From Mesorhizobium sp. M1D.F.Ca.ET.043.01.1.1 (GTDB lineage Bacteria; Pseudomonadota; Alphaproteobacteria; Rhizobiales; Rhizobiaceae), in the NCBI RefSeq assembly GCF_003952385.1, contig NZ_CP034444.1:1364001-1428000 (forward strand): DNA of 64,000 nt, in the 5' to 3' direction. Shown here piece by piece: positions 17,332 through 26,333 of the stretch. A program made the translations under genes and the position numbers. Under the pieces are notes generated by a model. It worked only from the letters and a program-made list of their open reading frames with translations, was not told the origin of the DNA and made no database searches. The first letter of the stretch is position 1. Each line of letters opens with the position of its first letter.

Positions 17332-17997
17332 CTACGACGCATTGCCCGACCCGCGGATCAGCTCGGCCATCAACTGCGCCCGCTGGCGCGCATTGCGCGG
17401 GGCACCGTCATCCGAAGCGATCTGGTCGAACAGTTTCAGCGCGTCCGCCGACTTGCCTTCCTTCCAGGCGGCAAGGCCGAGCGCCTCGCGCGCCGAGCTG
17501 CGCAGCGGGTTGGTGTCGGCGGTGAGCGCCTCGACGCGGCTGGAGACGTCGGCAAACGACCCATGGTCGACCAGGAGCAGCGCCGCCCTCAGCCGGGCCA
17601 TGTCGCGGATGCCGGCGGGAATGGCGCTGTCGGCGGCGACCTCGTCGAAATCCTTGACGGCGGCGTCGACATCGCCCTTGTCGGCCTTGACGGTCGCGGC
17701 GCGCATGCGGGCGAGCAGCGGATAGGCGCCGTAGCCATCCTTCTCCAGCTGGTCGAGCGCGGCGATCGCCTCGTCGTTCTTGCCGTCATTGGCAAGCTTG
17801 AGCGCAGCCGAGAACGCATCTCCCGAGCGGTTGGCGCGGGTCTCGTCCCAATAGCGGTAGCCGACGACGGCAGCGGTCGCCACCACGATCAGGATCGCGG
17901 CGCCGAGCAGGGCCGGACCAAAACGGTCCCACAGCTTCTGCGCCTGCTCGCGACGAATCTCTTCGTTCACTTCGCGGATAAAACTGTCGTCCGACAT
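17332..17997 (-). CDS. YfgM-like TPR membrane protein
   Basis: This 221-residue protein has a short cytoplasmic N-terminus (EEIRREQAQKLWDRFG) and a single membrane helix at about 28-48, then a helical repeat region on the outer side. This is the TPR_21/YfgM layout. In enterobacteria YfgM works with SecYEG and periplasmic chaperones. The location beside der is the same as the E. coli yfgM-bamB-der neighbourhood, although bamB is absent here. ATG 17,997 was chosen over the TTG one codon upstream. Confidence 0.8.
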   Translation of the reverse strand: MSDDSFIREVNEEIRREQAQKLWDRFGPALLGAAILIVVATAAVVGYRYWDETRANRSGDAFSAALKLANDGKNDEAIAALDQLEKDGYGAYPLLARMRAATVKADKGDVDAAVKDFDEVAADSAIPAGIRDMARLRAALLLVDHGSFADVSSRVEALTADTNPLRSSAREALGLAAWKEGKSADALKLFDQIASDDGAPRNARQRAQLMAELIRGSGNAS

Positions 17998-18196
17998 CAA
18001 TCAAAAACCATTGCTGCCCCGGAACAGGGCGCTTCTTGAGCCCCGCGTTTTAGCGAAATTTTGTCGGCATGGAAGGGGGAGCGCCGGAAAATCGGCGGGA
18101 CAAGCCAGGGCGGCTTCCAGCCGGGCGTAACGTACCCATGCCACAATTGGGCAATAGCCGGCTTTCCAATCGTCAGAAGATCGCCGAAGGTTGCCA

Positions 18197-19219
18197 GTGC
18201 CAGTGCCACATCCGTTCAGCGTCCTTGCGCTCAGTCTCGCCGCGCTCGCGGCCCCCGTTGCCGCGGCGTTCGCCGATCCGCCGAAATCGCCGGAGCCGAC
18301 GCCGGCGAAGCCAAAGCAGATCGTGCTCGTCTCCTTCGACAGCGCGCGCGAGATCTCGCAATGGGAACGCAGCCGTGCGCTGGCCAAGCGCACCGGCGCG
18401 CATTTCACCTACTTTCTGTCCTGCGTCTTCCTGCTCTCGCCGGAAACGCGCGGCGCATACACGGCGCCGGGCAAGGGCGCCGGCAAATCGAATATCGGCT
18501 TTGCCGCCTCGAAGCAGGAGGTGGCGGACCGGCTGGAGCAGGTCCGGCTCGCGGCCGCCGAAGGCCACGACATCGGCAGCCATGCCTGCGGCCATTTCGA
18601 CGGCAAGGACTGGAGCAAGGCCGAGTGGCTGGCCGAATTCGGCGCGTTCCGGCGCATCCTGGAAAACGCTTATGCGATCAACGGCATCTCGCCGGAGCCG
18701 CCCGGCTGGCGCGATTTCGCCCGTCACACCGTGACCGGTTTCCGCGCGCCGTATCTTTCGACCGACAAGGCGCTTTACGAAGCGCTGCCCGAGGCTGGCT
18801 TCCAGTACGACGCGAGCGGCGTCTCGAACGGCCCTACCCTGCCGCCGACGAAGAACCGCACCACCCGCTTCGCTCTGCCGCTCATACCGGAGGGGCCGAA
18901 GGCGAAGCCGGTGGTCGCCATGGACTACAATCTCTATGTCGGGCATTCAGGCGGCTTCGAGAAACCGTCGATGGCGGACGAGTTCGCCGATCGCGCCTAC
19001 CACGCGTTCCGCGCCGCGTTCGATACGCAATACAATGGCAAGCGACTGCCGCTCGAACTCGGCTTCCACTTCACGCAGATGAACAATGGCGCCTATTGGG
19101 ACGCGCTGGAGCGCTTTGCCGGCGAGGTCTGCATGAAAGCCGACGTCGAATGCATCAGTTTTCGAGACTATGTCGAGCGGCAGCGGGCCGGCCAGGCGCC
19201 GGCCACCGTGGGCGGCTGA
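18197..19219 (+). CDS. Exported polysaccharide deacetylase family protein
   Basis: This 340-residue protein has a signal peptide (hydrophobic 8-25, cleavage near AFA-DPP) and a NodB-like deacetylase domain. VSFDSARE gives Asp48 of motif 1, and GSHACGHFDG gives His129 and His133 of motif 2, the likely metal ligands. GFRAPYLS matches motif 3. Substrate class is carbohydrate N- or O-acetyl groups or a related amide; the exact one is unknown. GTG 18,197 was chosen because GAAGG ends 6 bases upstream. GTG 18,203 and TTG 18,191 are alternatives. It is divergent from the TPR gene. Confidence 0.8.
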   Translation: MPVPHPFSVLALSLAALAAPVAAAFADPPKSPEPTPAKPKQIVLVSFDSAREISQWERSRALAKRTGAHFTYFLSCVFLLSPETRGAYTAPGKGAGKSNIGFAASKQEVADRLEQVRLAAAEGHDIGSHACGHFDGKDWSKAEWLAEFGAFRRILENAYAINGISPEPPGWRDFARHTVTGFRAPYLSTDKALYEALPEAGFQYDASGVSNGPTLPPTKNRTTRFALPLIPEGPKAKPVVAMDYNLYVGHSGGFEKPSMADEFADRAYHAFRAAFDTQYNGKRLPLELGFHFTQMNNGAYWDALERFAGEVCMKADVECISFRDYVERQRAGQAPATVGG

Positions 19220-19235
19220 GCCGCCCACGTACTTA

Positions 19236-20501
19236 TCAAGTTCGGGCCGGATCTTCGGCGCTCTGCCGCGCAAGATAGCGCTGGTCGATATCCGGCAGCG
19301 GCTCGCCGTACAGCGTGGCCTCGAAGGCACGCAGGCGCTTGTAGATCGAGATCAGCTCGACAATCTGCGGCCAGGCGCTGACCAGATACTGGAACGAACT
19401 GGAGACCTGGCCGAAGGCAGTGCTGATCTGCTGCCATATGCCCAATGTGATCTTGCCGGCGGCGATGGTCGGAATCAGGATCACACTGGAGAAGATCGCG
19501 TCGGCCTGGCCGAAGCCGGCCCGGAAAACGTTAAAATAGGCATAGTGGAAGTAATAGCGGAAATAGGTGCGTCGCACGTTCTGGAAAAGTTCTGCCAGGG
19601 CTGGAGGCGAGGCGCGGCTCGGATCGTCCTCGCCATGGACAAGTTCCTTTCGGTAGGCAGCTTCGACACGCTGGTTGCGGAATTCCATGCCTGGCAGCTT
19701 GATGCCAGCTACGGCCAGCAAAACCGTGCCGAAGAACGACCAGACCAGGGCGGCGATCACCAAGGAATGAGGGATGGACCCGATGAGCGGCAGTTCGGTG
19801 ATATGCGCCGAGAGGGCGTCGAGCACGGGCAGGAAGGCAATTAACGTCAGCAGCGAATCAGCGAAAGCGACACCCAGTTGCTCCATGGAGGTGGAGAATC
19901 GCATAGTGTCTTCCTGAACGCGCTGCGAAGCACCTTCAATGTGACGCAGTCTCGGCCAGTTCTGTGCATAGAAGTCGTTCATCGCCGTGCGCCAGCGAAA
20001 AATGTAGTGGCTGACGACAAATTTCGTGACGACGTACAACGAGATGAACATCGCGCCAATCAGGGCGTAGATCCAGAACAGGCTGTAGAGTTCCGCTGCT
20101 GTCACCGTGCCCGGTGCGCTGATCGCCTTTTGAAAAAGATCGAAAAACGGCCCGCGCCAGTTGTTCAGCGCGACATAGATCTGCACGTTTATGTAGGTCG
20201 AAAAGAGGATGAACGCGGAGACGAGGATGGACCAATTCTGCCAGGGATGCGGAGAGTAGAAACGCCAAAACAGGTAGAAGGCGGCCAGCATCACGGCGAA
20301 ATAGATATAGAACCATAGGAAGGGCGGCGACCAGAACATCGGCACGCCGAGGATAGGCGGGGCGTCGGGAGCGGCCGGCGGCAGACCGATGGCGGCGCCC
20401 AGCTGCTGACCGCCGAAAAACCAGAACAGAATTCCCGCAAGACTCCAGAGGGCGGCCGAGGTGAAAAACAGCTTCGGCTTAGGGAAGAAGGATACGAACA
20501 C
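19236..20501 (-). CDS. bacA: SbmA/BacA peptide transporter
   Basis: This 421-residue inner membrane protein of the SbmA/BacA family takes up proline-rich and NCR-type antimicrobial peptides. In Sinorhizobium and Brucella, BacA is needed for chronic intracellular life. The sequence opens MFVSFFPKPKLFFTSA, has about seven hydrophobic segments, and carries the family block YIFRWRTAMNDFYAQNWPR near 165-183. The segment EGASQRVQEDTMRF follows, and YLVSAWPQIVELISIYKRLRAFE is near the C-terminus. It has no ABC domain, so import depends on the proton gradient. Length matches characterised BacA. It lies alone between the deacetylase and an MFS gene. Confidence 0.93.
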   Translation of the reverse strand: MFVSFFPKPKLFFTSAALWSLAGILFWFFGGQQLGAAIGLPPAAPDAPPILGVPMFWSPPFLWFYIYFAVMLAAFYLFWRFYSPHPWQNWSILVSAFILFSTYINVQIYVALNNWRGPFFDLFQKAISAPGTVTAAELYSLFWIYALIGAMFISLYVVTKFVVSHYIFRWRTAMNDFYAQNWPRLRHIEGASQRVQEDTMRFSTSMEQLGVAFADSLLTLIAFLPVLDALSAHITELPLIGSIPHSLVIAALVWSFFGTVLLAVAGIKLPGMEFRNQRVEAAYRKELVHGEDDPSRASPPALAELFQNVRRTYFRYYFHYAYFNVFRAGFGQADAIFSSVILIPTIAAGKITLGIWQQISTAFGQVSSSFQYLVSAWPQIVELISIYKRLRAFEATLYGEPLPDIDQRYLARQSAEDPART

Positions 20502-20623
20502 TGTGGCGGGTTTCCTCGGTCTGACCGCAAATCAGCGGCGTTGCTGTTCGGCGGGCATAAGGTCACACATTAGTGGGAAAGAAAATGCCCTGCCCTGCGC
20601 CCAGCACCGAGCAAGACCACAAA

Positions 20624-21784
20624 TCATGGCGATTTTGGCGCAGCCGACCAGGCGATGACGCCGGAGAGCAGCAAGGCCACGGCGGCCATGAGCGAGGCGA
20701 GCACGTAATTGCCGGACGCCTGGGCGAGCAGGCCGGCGGCGATCGGACCGACGATCTGGCCGAGGCCGAAGGCTGCCGTCATCACGGCGAAGATGCGGCG
20801 CGGCGTCAGCGGTGCGAGCTGCCGTGCCGCCTGAAGGCCAAGCGCGGTGATGGCGATGAAGGTGCCGCCGAGAAGCACGCCGGCGAGAAGCGGCCCGGTG
20901 AAACCCTTGACGACAACGCTGGCGGTGACGCCGACCACCTCGACCAGGCAGCTCACGGCATAGGCCGCGTATAGTCCGATCCTGCCGGCGAGCTTCCGCC
21001 AGAACCAGGTCGACGGAAAACCGGCAAGACCGGTGACCATCCAGACGGTGGCCTCGAAGACGCGTCCACCGCCGCCCTGGCGGACGATCGCGACCAGGAA
21101 AGTGGCCGTTACCACATAGCCGAAGCCGAACAGCCCGTAAGCGAGGATCATCTTGGTCAGCGACCTGTCCCTCGGCAGCGCCGGTTCAGGCCCGTCGACG
21201 CCGTTGGCGGGTGTGGCGGAGCCCGCGAGCAGCGCGACAAAGAGCAGGCCGACGGCGGAAATCGCTCCGGACCACAGCCAGCCGGCGGCCCATCCGGCAT
21301 GGGAGGTGACGAGAATGGCCAGCAGCGCCGAGGATGCCGCGATGCCGAGACCGACGCCGCCGAAATGCAGCGCCTGCAGGTCGCCGCGGCCGGCCTCGGC
21401 GAGATGGCTGAAGACGATCGACGACATGAACACCATGACGAAGGCGCTGGCCAGGCCGGCGAGGAAACGAATGACGAGGAAAGCGGCCATCGTTTCGTTC
21501 AGCCCCATCAGCCCCGCGAGGACGGCGCTGGCGGCAAGGCTCGCGAACATCAGCAGGCGCTCGCGGCCATGCGCCCAGCCGCCGGCGGCGGCGAGCGCGC
21601 CGATGAGATAGCCGAGATAGTTGGCGGAAGCGATCCAGCCGGCATCGGCCGGCGTCAGGTGCAACTCCTCCATCATGCCGGGCAGGATCGGCGTGTAGAC
21701 GAAACGGCCGATGCCCATGGCGACGGCAAGCGCCGTCATGCCGGCAATGGCGAGGCGCAAGGGAGATGGCGAGGCGGCGTTCAT
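20624..21784 (-). CDS. YbfB/YjiJ-type MFS transporter
   Basis: This 386-residue 12-helix transporter opens with LRLAIAGMTALAVAMGIGRFVYTPILPGMMEE, the signature of the YbfB/YjiJ MFS group. The substrate is unknown. ATG 21,784 was chosen; the frame extends 12 codons further upstream without a better ribosome site. The frame is intact throughout, unlike the MFS gene at 13.5 kb. Confidence 0.82.
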   Translation of the reverse strand: MNAASPSPLRLAIAGMTALAVAMGIGRFVYTPILPGMMEELHLTPADAGWIASANYLGYLIGALAAAGGWAHGRERLLMFASLAASAVLAGLMGLNETMAAFLVIRFLAGLASAFVMVFMSSIVFSHLAEAGRGDLQALHFGGVGLGIAASSALLAILVTSHAGWAAGWLWSGAISAVGLLFVALLAGSATPANGVDGPEPALPRDRSLTKMILAYGLFGFGYVVTATFLVAIVRQGGGGRVFEATVWMVTGLAGFPSTWFWRKLAGRIGLYAAYAVSCLVEVVGVTASVVVKGFTGPLLAGVLLGGTFIAITALGLQAARQLAPLTPRRIFAVMTAAFGLGQIVGPIAAGLLAQASGNYVLASLMAAVALLLSGVIAWSAAPKSP

Positions 21785-21855
21785 TGCAGCGCAACATAAG
21801 TGTGCGCGCCGGCGAAACAATGCGCTTGTGTTGGGCCAGTTCGGTCAAGCCGCCT

Positions 21856-22053
21856 TCAGCGGCAGGTCGTCTCGTAAGCCGTGCGATGCGCCGTCAGCCG
21901 GAACGGTATGTCGCCGAGCTCGCGCTCCGACATGGTGTCGAGCACCGGATGCGACAGCGGATCGACGACCCAGCGGGCGATCTCGCCGTCATCGTGCCGG
22001 CGCTTTACCGGTGCCGCGACGGAAAGCCCCTTCAGCAAAGATAAAATCTTCAT
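21856..22053 (-). CDS. Small DUF1127-like protein
   Basis: This 65-residue protein has a very strong GGAGG site 7 bases before ATG 22,053, so it is real. The core DPLSHPVLDTMSERELGDIPF resembles rhizobial DUF1127-type small proteins (short, basic N-terminus, one conserved Arg/Glu-rich helix). Some members act on RNA and phosphate-related regulation. The call rests on similarity of pattern only. It is divergent from the LysR gene 96 bases away and may be its target. Confidence 0.7.
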   Translation of the reverse strand: MKILSLLKGLSVAAPVKRRHDDGEIARWVVDPLSHPVLDTMSERELGDIPFRLTAHRTAYETTCR

Positions 22054-22149
22054 CGGATTGCCTCCAATGTCTGGCTCACCTCGCTAAAATCCGTGTTCCC
22101 ACCCCAGGTTTCAATTGAGATTTCGGCCCTTCGGGTTTAGAAAATCTGA

Positions 22150-23064
22150 ATGGCTATGCTGAACCGTGTCCATCTCAACGGCCTGCGCGCCGTCGAAACC
22201 GTTGCACGGCTGGGCTCGCTCGCGGCTGCGGCCGCCGAGCTCAACGTTTCGGTCAGCGCCGTCAGCCAGCAGGTCAAGCGCACGGAAAGACAGCTTGCCC
22301 AGGCGCTGTTCGAGCGGACGCCGGCAGGGCTTGTGCCGACGGAATTCGGCACCGTCTTCGCGGCCCGGCTCAGCGCCGGCTTCCGCGAGCTCGCGCAAGC
22401 GGTGGCGCTGGCCGACGAGGCGAGCGAATGCACGCTGGTGGTGTCGGTGGCGCCGGCCTTCGCCTCGAAATGGCTGCTGCCCCGGCTGTCGCGGCATTTC
22501 ACCCGGCACCCGAACGTTCTGCTGCGGATCGACGCTTCCGCCCGGATCGCCGACCTCGACCGGTCCGACATCGACATCGCCATCCGGCTGGGCGACGGCA
22601 AATGGCCGGGCGGCCGGGCGGAGCTGCTTTTGGCGCAAGAGGTGTTTCCGGTCTGCGCGCCGTCGATCGCGGCCAGACTGAAGTCGATCGAGGACCTGGC
22701 GCAGACCTGCGCCATCACCGACGAGCGATCGATGATCAGCTGGGACAGCTGGTTCGAGGCCGCGGGCGTCGAACCGGTCACTTTCCTGAAAGGGGCGCGC
22801 TTCACCGATCCGATGCTCTGCCTGGAATCGACGATTGCCGGCCATGGCGTGATGCTTGCCTGGCAATTGCTCACCGCCGATGCGCTGGCCGACGGAAGGC
22901 TGGTAGCGCCCTTCGGCGTGCGCGCCGAGAGCGGGCTCGGCTACTGGATGGTCACCTCGGCCACCAAGAGCGAAAGCCGCAAGGTGCGCGACTTCAAGAT
23001 CTGGATCCGCGAGGAGATCGCGGCCACCATGGCGCAGTTCCGCGCGCTCGACAGCGCGGCTTAA
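22150..23064 (+). CDS. LysR-family regulator, GcvA-like
   Basis: This 304-residue protein has HTH residues 8-65 (GLRAVETVARLGSLAAAAAELNVSVSAVSQQVKRTE) and an effector domain beginning VVSVAPAFASKWLLPRLSRF-like near 98-115. That pattern is typical of the GcvA subgroup. It lies divergent from the DUF1127-like gene and 99 bases ahead of the M29 aminopeptidase gene. Either may be its target. The stop is followed by a 99-base gap without obvious terminator. Confidence 0.88.
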   Translation: MAMLNRVHLNGLRAVETVARLGSLAAAAAELNVSVSAVSQQVKRTERQLAQALFERTPAGLVPTEFGTVFAARLSAGFRELAQAVALADEASECTLVVSVAPAFASKWLLPRLSRHFTRHPNVLLRIDASARIADLDRSDIDIAIRLGDGKWPGGRAELLLAQEVFPVCAPSIAARLKSIEDLAQTCAITDERSMISWDSWFEAAGVEPVTFLKGARFTDPMLCLESTIAGHGVMLAWQLLTADALADGRLVAPFGVRAESGLGYWMVTSATKSESRKVRDFKIWIREEIAATMAQFRALDSAA

Positions 23065-23163
23065 GCTCGTTTGAGCGTGAACAGGACCAGTCGATCGCGG
23101 TGGAAAGGCCAACCGCAGCGGTCTATGTAAGGACCAGACCACACAATCACGGCAGGCAGGATC

Positions 23164-24420
23164 ATGACCACACATTCGCGCGGCGTTTCGGCAACGATCG
23201 ACCCGGTGAAGCTCGACAGGCTGGCCGAGGTCGCCGTCAAGGTCGGGCTGCAGCTGCAGCCTGGGCAGGACCTGGTGCTGACCTCGTCGATCGCGGCGCT
23301 GCCGCTGACGCGGCGCATCGTCGAACATGCCTACAAGGCCGGCGCCGGGCTGGTGACGCCGATCTTCAATGATGACGAGATCACGCTGGCGCGCTTCCGC
23401 TACGGCGCCGATTCCGGTTTCGACCGCGCCGCCGGCTGGCTTTATGAAGGCATGGCCAAGGCCTTCTCCAACAATGCCGCGCGGCTCGCCGTGCGCGGCG
23501 AGGACCCGGCGCTGCTGTCGGCGCAAGACCCGGCCAAGGTGGCGCGCGCCAACAAGGCGAACTCGATGGCCTACCGGCCGGCGCTGGAGAAGATCACCGG
23601 CTTCGACATCAACTGGAACATCGTGGCCTATCCCGACCTTGCCTGGGCAAAGCAGGTGTTTCCGGGCGAGCCCGACGACGTCGCGGTGGCCAAGCTCGCC
23701 GACGCCATCTTCTCGGCCTCGCGGGTGGATGTCGAGGATCCGATCGGCAACTGGAAGGCGCACAACGCGGCGTTGGCCGAGCGCACCAAATGGCTGAACG
23801 AGCACAATTTCCATTCTCTGCATTTCACCGGCCCCGGCACCGACCTGACCGTTGGACTGGCGGAAGGCCATGAATGGATGGGCGGCGCCTCGACCGCGAA
23901 GAACGGCATTACCTGCAACCCGAACATCCCGACCGAGGAGGTCTTCACCACGCCGCATGCCTGGCGGGTCGAAGGGCACGTGTCATCGACCAAGCCGCTT
24001 TCCTACCAGGGCACGCTGATCGACGAGATTTCGGTGCGCTTCGAGGGCGGGCGGATCGTCGAGGCCAAGGCCGCGAAGGGCGAGGACGTGTTGAAGAAGG
24101 TGCTCGACACCGACGAGGGCGCGCGCCGCCTCGGCGAGGTGGCGCTGGTGCCGCATTCCTCGCCGATCGCCAAGAGCGGGCTGTTGTTCTTCAACACGCT
24201 GTTCGACGAGAATGCCGCCTGCCACATCGCGCTCGGACAATGCTATTCGAAGTGCTTCGTCAACGGCGCGTCGCTCAGCCAGGACGAGATCGCTCAGCGC
24301 GGCGGCAACAAGAGTTTTATCCATATCGACTGGATGATCGGCTCGGACAAGATCGACATCGATGGTGTGGCCAAGGACGGCAGCCGCGTGCCGGTCATGC
24401 GCAAGGGCGAGTGGGCCTGA
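23164..24420 (+). CDS. M29-family aminopeptidase
   Basis: This 418-residue metallopeptidase of family M29 (AmpS, aminopeptidase T) removes N-terminal residues using two metal ions. The recognisable ligand regions are EGHEWMGG with Glu and His, and the block NIPTEEVFTTPHAWRVEG. The acidic/His segments HSSPIAKSGLLFFNTLFDENAACHIALG and NKSFIHIDWMIGS also match. There is no signal peptide, so it is cytoplasmic. ATG 23,164 follows GGCAGG. The next palindromic repeat begins 15 bases after the stop. Confidence 0.9.
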   Translation: MTTHSRGVSATIDPVKLDRLAEVAVKVGLQLQPGQDLVLTSSIAALPLTRRIVEHAYKAGAGLVTPIFNDDEITLARFRYGADSGFDRAAGWLYEGMAKAFSNNAARLAVRGEDPALLSAQDPAKVARANKANSMAYRPALEKITGFDINWNIVAYPDLAWAKQVFPGEPDDVAVAKLADAIFSASRVDVEDPIGNWKAHNAALAERTKWLNEHNFHSLHFTGPGTDLTVGLAEGHEWMGGASTAKNGITCNPNIPTEEVFTTPHAWRVEGHVSSTKPLSYQGTLIDEISVRFEGGRIVEAKAAKGEDVLKKVLDTDEGARRLGEVALVPHSSPIAKSGLLFFNTLFDENAACHIALGQCYSKCFVNGASLSQDEIAQRGGNKSFIHIDWMIGSDKIDIDGVAKDGSRVPVMRKGEWA

Positions 24421-24435
24421 CACGACTTTTTTTGC

Positions 24436-24480
24436 GCAATTCCGGACGGAAAACCGCTTGCACACTTTTCCTGGAATTGC
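24436..24480. repeat. Extragenic palindromic repeat, GCAATTCC-arm type
   Basis: GCAATTCCGGACGG and CCTGGAATTGC arms surround AAAACCGCTTGCACACTTTT, the same core as the GCATGTC-arm copies. Others are at 35,952-35,994 and 37,986-38,028. Confidence 0.75.
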
Positions 24481-24497
24481 TTGACCAAGGAGGCGTA

Positions 24498-24851
24498 GTG
24501 GCCTTCGACATTGCGGTGAAGCGCGTCTACGAGGCGCCGGCGAAAGCCGACGGCCGGCGGGTGCTGGTCGACCGCATCTGGCCGCGAGGCGTCGCCAGGA
24601 AGGATGCAGCGCTGACGCTCTGGCTGAAGGACATCGCGCCGAGCGACGAATTGCGCAAATGGTTCGGGCACGAGCCCGGGCGCTGGGCGGAGTTCCAGAG
24701 GCGCTACAGAGCCGAACTTGACGCGAATGGCGACGCGGTGGCCCAGTTGCATGGCCTGGTGGGTGAAGGCAAGGTGACGCTGCTCTATGGCGCGCGTGAC
24801 GAGGCACACAACAACGCGGTGGCGCTGGCGGGATATTTGCGGGAGATGTGA
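24498..24851 (+). CDS. DUF488 family protein
   Basis: This 117-residue protein has the DUF488 signatures KRVYEAP, GRRVLVDRIWPRG and KVTLLYGARDEAHNNAVAL. The family is widespread and of unknown biochemical role. GTG 24,498 follows a perfect AAGGAGG by 4 bases, which fixes the start. It is followed by an 95-base gap with half of the CCCCTTG-type repeat (24,902-24,925). Confidence 0.85.
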   Translation: MAFDIAVKRVYEAPAKADGRRVLVDRIWPRGVARKDAALTLWLKDIAPSDELRKWFGHEPGRWAEFQRRYRAELDANGDAVAQLHGLVGEGKVTLLYGARDEAHNNAVALAGYLREM

Positions 24852-24946
24852 GGAACTCTGCGCAACCCATCATGATTGGCGAAGACCGACGCGACATCTG
24901 ATCTCCCCCCTTGCGGGGGAGACTGGCAGCTTCCCGCCGCGCAACC

Positions 24947-25294
24947 CTACCTCACTGCCTCTTGATAAATGTCCGGCCTGAACCCGACCAAGATACGCTC
25001 GCCGACTTCCAGCACCGGGCGCTTGATCATGGTCGGCTTGGCGAGCATCAGCTTCTTCGCCTTCTTCTCGTCGAGCGCTTCCTTGGCCTTCTCCGGCAGC
25101 TCGCGAAAAGTGGTGCTGCCCTTGTTAAGCAGCTTTTCCCAGCCGACCTCGCCGACCCAGCCGTCCAGCCTCTCCGCCTCGATGCCCTCGGCCCGGTAGT
25201 CATGGAAGCGGTACGGAATGTCGTGGCTATCCAGCCAGGCGCGCGCCTTCCTGATCGTGTCGCAGGTGGTGATGCCGTACATGGTGATCGTCAA
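24947..25294 (-). CDS. ArsC/Spx-family reductase (YffB-like)
   Basis: This 115-residue thioredoxin-fold protein opens MTITMYGITTCDTIRKARAW with a single active Cys11. It has the RP motif in TMIKRPVLEVG and ILVGF before the C-terminus, as in ArsC-like YffB proteins. Members are thought to be glutathione-dependent thiol reductases rather than true arsenate reductases. TTG 25,294 was preferred because GAGG lies 6 bases upstream and restores the usual MTIT start. ATG 25,282 is the alternative. No arsenic genes are nearby. Confidence 0.85.
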   Translation of the reverse strand: MTITMYGITTCDTIRKARAWLDSHDIPYRFHDYRAEGIEAERLDGWVGEVGWEKLLNKGSTTFRELPEKAKEALDEKKAKKLMLAKPTMIKRPVLEVGERILVGFRPDIYQEAVR

Positions 25295-25393
25295 TTCAGA
25301 CCTCGGGCGGATGGGTTGCGAATCTGACGGGAACCTAGGCCTGCCCTGCCCGCTTTGCCAGCGTGACCATGTGAAGACCATTCGACGCGCCGC

Positions 25394-25427
25394 ATGGCGG
25401 CGGCCGGAATATCATTCCGGTCGCCAT
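25394..25427 (-). terminator. Hairpin after the SnoaL-like gene
   Basis: ATGGCGGCGGCCGGAAT and ATTCCGGTCGCCAT form a 14- to 15-pair stem with one mismatch or bulge, 54 bases past the stop of the minus-strand SnoaL-like gene. No clear T-run follows, so the terminator role is uncertain. Confidence 0.4.
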
Positions 25428-25480
25428 CCTCATTTTCAATCGTGCAGAGCAAAATGCGAAAGGCCAAGAGCAGGCCGGCC

Positions 25481-25834
25481 TCAATAATAGAAGCGCTCTT
25501 CGCTGATCTTACCGTTCTTGACCGTGTAGAGGCCAACCTCGTCCATTTTGACGCGTTCGCCGGTAGATTTGGGCGTCACGTCAAAGCTGAAGCGCAAGGC
25601 GAACTGGTCGCCATTGACATAGGGGCCCTCGACCGAGCCGCCGTGAACCTCATGGTTGGCTTCCCACCATGCGCCCTTCTGCTTCACGGCTTCCTTGCCG
25701 TTGCAGACGGCCATCGGCCCTTCCATGGCCTCATAGCTGACGATGTCGTCAGCATTGTATTTCGCGGCAGCGCCGTGGCTGTCGCCCTGCTTGAGGAGTT
25801 CGGTGAAATCCTTGGCTATTTCGGCGGTGGTCAT
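25481..25834 (-). CDS. SnoaL-like (NTF2 fold) protein
   Basis: This 117-residue protein has the SnoaL-like pattern: helix FTELLKQGDSHGAAAKYNADDIVSYEAMEGP, then GKEAV, GPYVNGDQFALRFSFDV, and an ending KISEERFYY. ATG 25,834 follows GGGAGGAAATC. No catalytic residues can be assigned and the role is unknown. The transposon inserted 136 bases upstream, so its native promoter region may have been altered. Confidence 0.75.
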   Translation of the reverse strand: MTTAEIAKDFTELLKQGDSHGAAAKYNADDIVSYEAMEGPMAVCNGKEAVKQKGAWWEANHEVHGGSVEGPYVNGDQFALRFSFDVTPKSTGERVKMDEVGLYTVKNGKISEERFYY

Positions 25835-26040
25835 GATTTCCTCCCGGTTTGGACCAGACATGAAGTAGGGATCGATTCTTCGCCCGCCACCGTCAGGTCA
25901 CCTCGCAGGTGACAATTCGTGTCAGGATGGCGGCCTCAGCGGCGAAGATATTCACGCTTCGAAGGATAGGGCGATTATGTACTTTACAAACAGACCGACT
26001 CGGAGCACGCTCAAACCCTTGGGAAGCGCGGGGGTTAGCC

Positions 26041-26274
26041 ATGTCGTCCGACCAGATCACTTTCAAGTGCAACGATTGCGGACACGCCGTCTCGATTGAC
26101 GAGAGCAATCCGCCCAAGGACGACGACATCCTGAAGTGCTTCGGATGCGGTCGCGAGTTCGGCCGATATGCCCAAGTCAAGGAAGCACTTATCGAACTTG
26201 CCAAGGCCGAAATCGACAAGATGGTCGAGAACACATTCGGTACTGGCGTGAAGCCGACTTGGACAAAGGGCTGA
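26041..26274 (+). CDS. Small zinc-ribbon protein, transposon passenger
   Basis: This 77-residue protein has two CxxC pairs: FKCNDCGH (Cys10, Cys13) and LKCFGCGREFG, consistent with a zinc ribbon. A charged helical tail follows (VKEALIELAKAEIDKMVEN). ATG 26,041 gives a compact domain. The frame stays open upstream into the terminal repeat, which is not coding. Function is unknown. It is convergent with the transposase operon and followed by the 102-residue gene. Confidence 0.72.
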   Translation: MSSDQITFKCNDCGHAVSIDESNPPKDDDILKCFGCGREFGRYAQVKEALIELAKAEIDKMVENTFGTGVKPTWTKG

Positions 26275-26333
26275 AAGGCCACTGACGGTAACAGCGAGCT
26301 TTTGCATCTCTGTAGCTTTCGCAGGATTTCAAT

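Noticed and set aside
22111..23979. 622-residue minus-strand frame across the LysR and M29 genes
   Set aside because: It is antisense to two well-supported genes, is rich in Arg/Gly/His from GC-rich codon shadows and shows no motif.
24852..24946. Independent gene or complete repeat after the DUF488 gene
   Set aside because: Only a half-copy of the CCCCTTG-type palindrome is visible and no frame is open with a ribosome site.
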